Source: Erysipelotrichaceae bacterium (GTDB lineage Bacteria > Bacillota_I > Bacilli_A > Erysipelotrichales > Erysipelotrichaceae). From it: a stretch of DNA of 6,954 bases. The notes below the pieces were generated by a model. The model had not been told where the DNA came from, made no database searches, and worked only from the letters and a program-made list of their open reading frames with translations. A program made the position numbers and the translations under genes. Shown here in pieces: positions 5,188-6,954 of this stretch. How positions within the stretch are numbered: the stretch's first letter is position 1; the number at the start of each line of letters is the position of its first letter. The DNA lies in contig JANJWY010000188.1 of the NCBI GenBank assembly GCA_024709285.1, positions 1-6,954 of the forward strand, read 5' to 3'.

Positions 5188-6516
5188 ATGTGGGGTATTT
5201 TTCTTGGTTTAGCACTTCTTATGTTCCTTGCTTATAAAGGAATGTCCATCATTTGGGTAGCTCCGATCGCAGCATTAGTAGTTGCATTTACAGGCGGTTT
5301 GGAATTGATACCTGCTTACACCGATGCTTATATGACGGGCTTCGTCGGATTCACCAAAGCTTGGTTCCCTGTATTCATGTTGGGTGCTATCTTCGGTAAA
5401 ATCATGGACGAAACCGGAGCTGCAAAAGCTGTTGCTCACTTCATAGTAAGTCTTATCGGTAAAAAACTTGCTATTACAGCAGTTGTATTGGCTTGTGCCG
5501 TATTAACATACGGTGGTATCTCATTGTTCGTTGTTGTATTCGCTATTTATCCGATCGCTTTGGCTTTGTTTAGAGATGCTAACATCACTCGTCGTTTGAT
5601 TCCTGGCGCAATCGCTTTGGGTTCATTTACATTCACGATGACCGCTGTTCCGGGCTCACCTCAAACTCAAAACCTGATTCCGATTCAGTACTTCGGCACA
5701 ACTCCGACAGCTGCTCCGTTTATGGGTATTGCTGCTGCGTTGGTTATGTTGTTGGGCGGTATGGCTTGGTTGACTTATCGTGAAAAATTCTATGCTAAAA
5801 AAGGTGTATTCTTTGTTGAACCGGATAAAAAAGGTGTTGAAAACAAAGATGAAAAACTTCCTCACTGGGCATTATCCTTATTGCCATTACTTGTGGTTGT
5901 ATTAACTTTAAATATTGCTAATATCATTGGAAAAGAAACATTCACAGAATTGCTTGGACGTGCTCCATTTAGTATTATTGAATCCTTAGCATTCGGTATC
6001 GTATTAGCTATTCTATTATTCTGGAAACGTATGCCTAATGTTGTTTCAACAATCAATGCTGGTGCTGCTGGTTCCGTATTGGCTATCATCAACACTTCGG
6101 CTGCTGTAGGTTTCGGTGCTGTCGTTCGCGCAGTTCCTGGTTTCGCTACATTAAAAGATTTCGTTTTGGGTATCGAAGGCAATCCGTTGATCGCTGAATC
6201 CGTTGCTGTCAATATCTTGGCTGGTGCTACCGGTTCTGCTTCTGGCGGTATGGGTATTGCATTGGAAGCTTTAGGTGCTAACTTCGTCGCATTGTCTGAA
6301 TCTTCGGGCATTCCGTTGGAAGCTTTCCACCGTGTTGCTTCGATTTCATCCGGCGGTTTGGACACATTGCCTCATAACGGTGCTGTCTTGACATTGCTTG
6401 CTGTTACCGCTATGACACACAAAGATTCTTATATTGATATCTTCATGGTTGCTACATTGATTCCGATCGCATCGGTTATCGTTGCTATCATCATGGCATC
6501 ATTCGGAATTTACTAG
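5188..6516 (+). CDS. GntP-family permease, probable short-chain hydroxy/keto acid importer
   Basis: A 442-residue polytopic membrane protein, the normal GntP length. Hydrophobic segments start at the N terminus (about 2-35), with clusters at about 60-70, 94-128, 139-154 and 176-196. A polar cytoplasm-like loop follows at 197-226 ('REKFYAKKG...DEKLPHW'), then further membrane segments to residue 440. Conserved-looking elements are 'VPGSPQTQNLIPIQYFG' (154-170), 'GATGSASGGMG' (346-356) and 'DTLPHNGAV' (392-400). Family members are proton symporters for gluconate and other organic acids, and some are annotated as 3-hydroxybutyrate permeases. The operon holds only CoA-linked C4 enzymes and no gluconate kinase, so a C4 or related short acid is the likely cargo. 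AGGAGG (5174-5179) lies 8 nt before the ATG. Confidence 0.9.
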   Translation: MWGIFLGLALLMFLAYKGMSIIWVAPIAALVVAFTGGLELIPAYTDAYMTGFVGFTKAWFPVFMLGAIFGKIMDETGAAKAVAHFIVSLIGKKLAITAVVLACAVLTYGGISLFVVVFAIYPIALALFRDANITRRLIPGAIALGSFTFTMTAVPGSPQTQNLIPIQYFGTTPTAAPFMGIAAALVMLLGGMAWLTYREKFYAKKGVFFVEPDKKGVENKDEKLPHWALSLLPLLVVVLTLNIANIIGKETFTELLGRAPFSIIESLAFGIVLAILLFWKRMPNVVSTINAGAAGSVLAIINTSAAVGFGAVVRAVPGFATLKDFVLGIEGNPLIAESVAVNILAGATGSASGGMGIALEALGANFVALSESSGIPLEAFHRVASISSGGLDTLPHNGAVLTLLAVTAMTHKDSYIDIFMVATLIPIASVIVAIIMASFGIY

Positions 6517-6537
6517 GACTTAAACAAATATACTTCA

Positions 6538-6571
6538 AAATTGCTTTTCGGGATTTCCCGGAAAGCAATTT
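6538..6571 (+). terminator. Strong intercistronic hairpin, weak terminator or processing site
   Basis: AAATTGCTTTTCGGG (6538-6552), loop ATTT, and CCCGGAAAGCAATTT (6557-6571) form a 15-bp stem with one U-G pair. Only three T follow the GC-rich part, and they belong to the stem itself before GCC, so it is a poor classic terminator. It lies 21 bp after the permease stop and 29 bp before hbd. It probably lowers read-through to hbd or protects the 3' end of the upstream mRNA. Confidence 0.6.
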
Positions 6572-6600
6572 GCCATATGTAATTAAAAGAGGGAAATATA

Positions 6601-6954
6601 ATGAAAATTGGGGTTATCGGTTCGGGCGTCATGGGTTCAGGTATTGCTCAGACCTTGGCCGTTGCACACGAAGTCGTTCTTAGAGATATTTCTGCGGAAA
6701 TGCTCGCAAAGTCACTTAAGGGTATTGAGAAAAATTTAAGTCGCAGTGTTGAAAAGGGTAAAATTTCGCAAACCGATATGAATGCGATTCTGGCAAACAT
6801 TACGACCAGTTCGGATATTCGCGGAATTGCTCACTGTGATTTGATTATTGAGGCAGCTACGGAAAATGTGGCTGTTAAGAAAAGTATTTTTAAAGAGTTG
6901 GATGATATGTGTAAGCCGGAAGCGATTCTTGCGACCAATACTTCTAGCCTGTCG
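6601..6954 (+). CDS. hbd: 3-hydroxybutyryl-CoA dehydrogenase, N-terminal 118 residues
   Basis: The open frame runs to the window end without a stop and covers about 40% of a roughly 280-residue enzyme. 'GVIGSGVMGSGIAQ' (4-17) is the GxGxxG dinucleotide-binding start of this family, and Asp29 ('VVLRD') after the second strand points to NAD(H). 'DLIIEAATEN' (80-89) and 'ATNTSSLS' (111-118) are diagnostic; the catalytic Ser lies in the latter motif. The family reversibly reduces acetoacetyl-CoA to (S)-3-hydroxybutyryl-CoA. A GAGGG site lies 7 nt before the ATG. It is on the same strand as the operon but separated by 84 bp containing a strong hairpin, so it may be a weakly coupled distal gene or have its own control. 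Confidence 0.94.
   Translation, partial: MKIGVIGSGVMGSGIAQTLAVAHEVVLRDISAEMLAKSLKGIEKNLSRSVEKGKISQTDMNAILANITTSSDIRGIAHCDLIIEAATENVAVKKSIFKELDDMCKPEAILATNTSSLS

Noticed and set aside
5862..6365. 167-codon minus-strand frame opposite the permease gene
   Set aside because: It lies wholly antisense to a clear membrane protein gene; its composition is what the complement of that coding sequence would give, and no family features are visible.
5188..6516. Gluconate uptake as the permease role
   Set aside because: No gluconate kinase or dehydratase accompanies it; all neighbouring genes act on C4 CoA esters. The family name alone is not evidence for gluconate.
1..6954. Search for CRISPR repeats, insertion sequences, phage or defence genes
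   Set aside because: No regularly spaced repeats, terminal inverted repeats, transposase or integrase motifs were seen; the tRNA cluster shows no adjoining integrase or duplicated tRNA 3' end.

Overview
The window looks like chromosomal DNA of a fermentative, probably anaerobic member of the Bacillota. Four things point that way: a glmS self-cleaving ribozyme ahead of a divergent glmS gene, a CcpA-type cre-like site, strong AGGAGG-type ribosome binding sites on every gene, and a CoA-linked C4 acid pathway with 3-hydroxybutyryl-CoA dehydrogenase. Base composition is moderately AT-rich by eye (not counted). I cannot place it at genus level.

Layout. Positions 1-247 on the minus strand hold the first ten codons of glmS, its ribosome binding site, a complete glmS ribozyme and a likely promoter; the ORF list misses all of this. 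Back to back with it, on the plus strand, a promoter drives three tRNA genes: Pro(GGG), Arg(CCT) and Leu(GAG), each with an encoded CCA end. A hairpin with T-runs on both sides ends the tRNA operon and also the convergent LysR-type regulator gene (575-1489, minus). A 173-bp regulatory region (1490-1662) separates the regulator from a divergent operon: acetyl-CoA acetyltransferase (1663-2838), an NAD-type SDR dehydrogenase (2873-3592), a fused-subunit acyl-CoA transferase (3609-5162), a GntP-family permease (5188-6516), a strong intercistronic hairpin, and the 5' part of hbd (6601 to the window end).

How the genes fit together. The best reading is uptake and fermentation of a short C4 acid such as 3-hydroxybutyrate or acetoacetate. 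The permease would import it and the CoA-transferase would activate it using acetyl-CoA (or another acyl-CoA). The SDR would interconvert 3-hydroxybutyryl-CoA and acetoacetyl-CoA, and the thiolase would cleave acetoacetyl-CoA to two acetyl-CoA. Hbd, an (S)-specific enzyme of a different fold, would open a reductive branch toward crotonyl-CoA and butyrate. The same enzymes could run in the direction of butyrate synthesis, so the direction is inference; the substrate-specific-looking permease and divergent LysR gene favour uptake.

Regulation visible in the sequence. A T-N11-A palindrome sits exactly between the -35 and -10 of the lysR promoter, so autorepression is likely, and lies where a LysR protein would also activate the divergent operon. 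A cre-like site and a GTGAT-N4-ATCAC palindrome lie at or just after the likely operon start. I see no mobile element, CRISPR array, phage gene or clearly unprecedented system. The points worth following are the operon's substrate, the paired dehydrogenases, the layered operators and the compact ribozyme.
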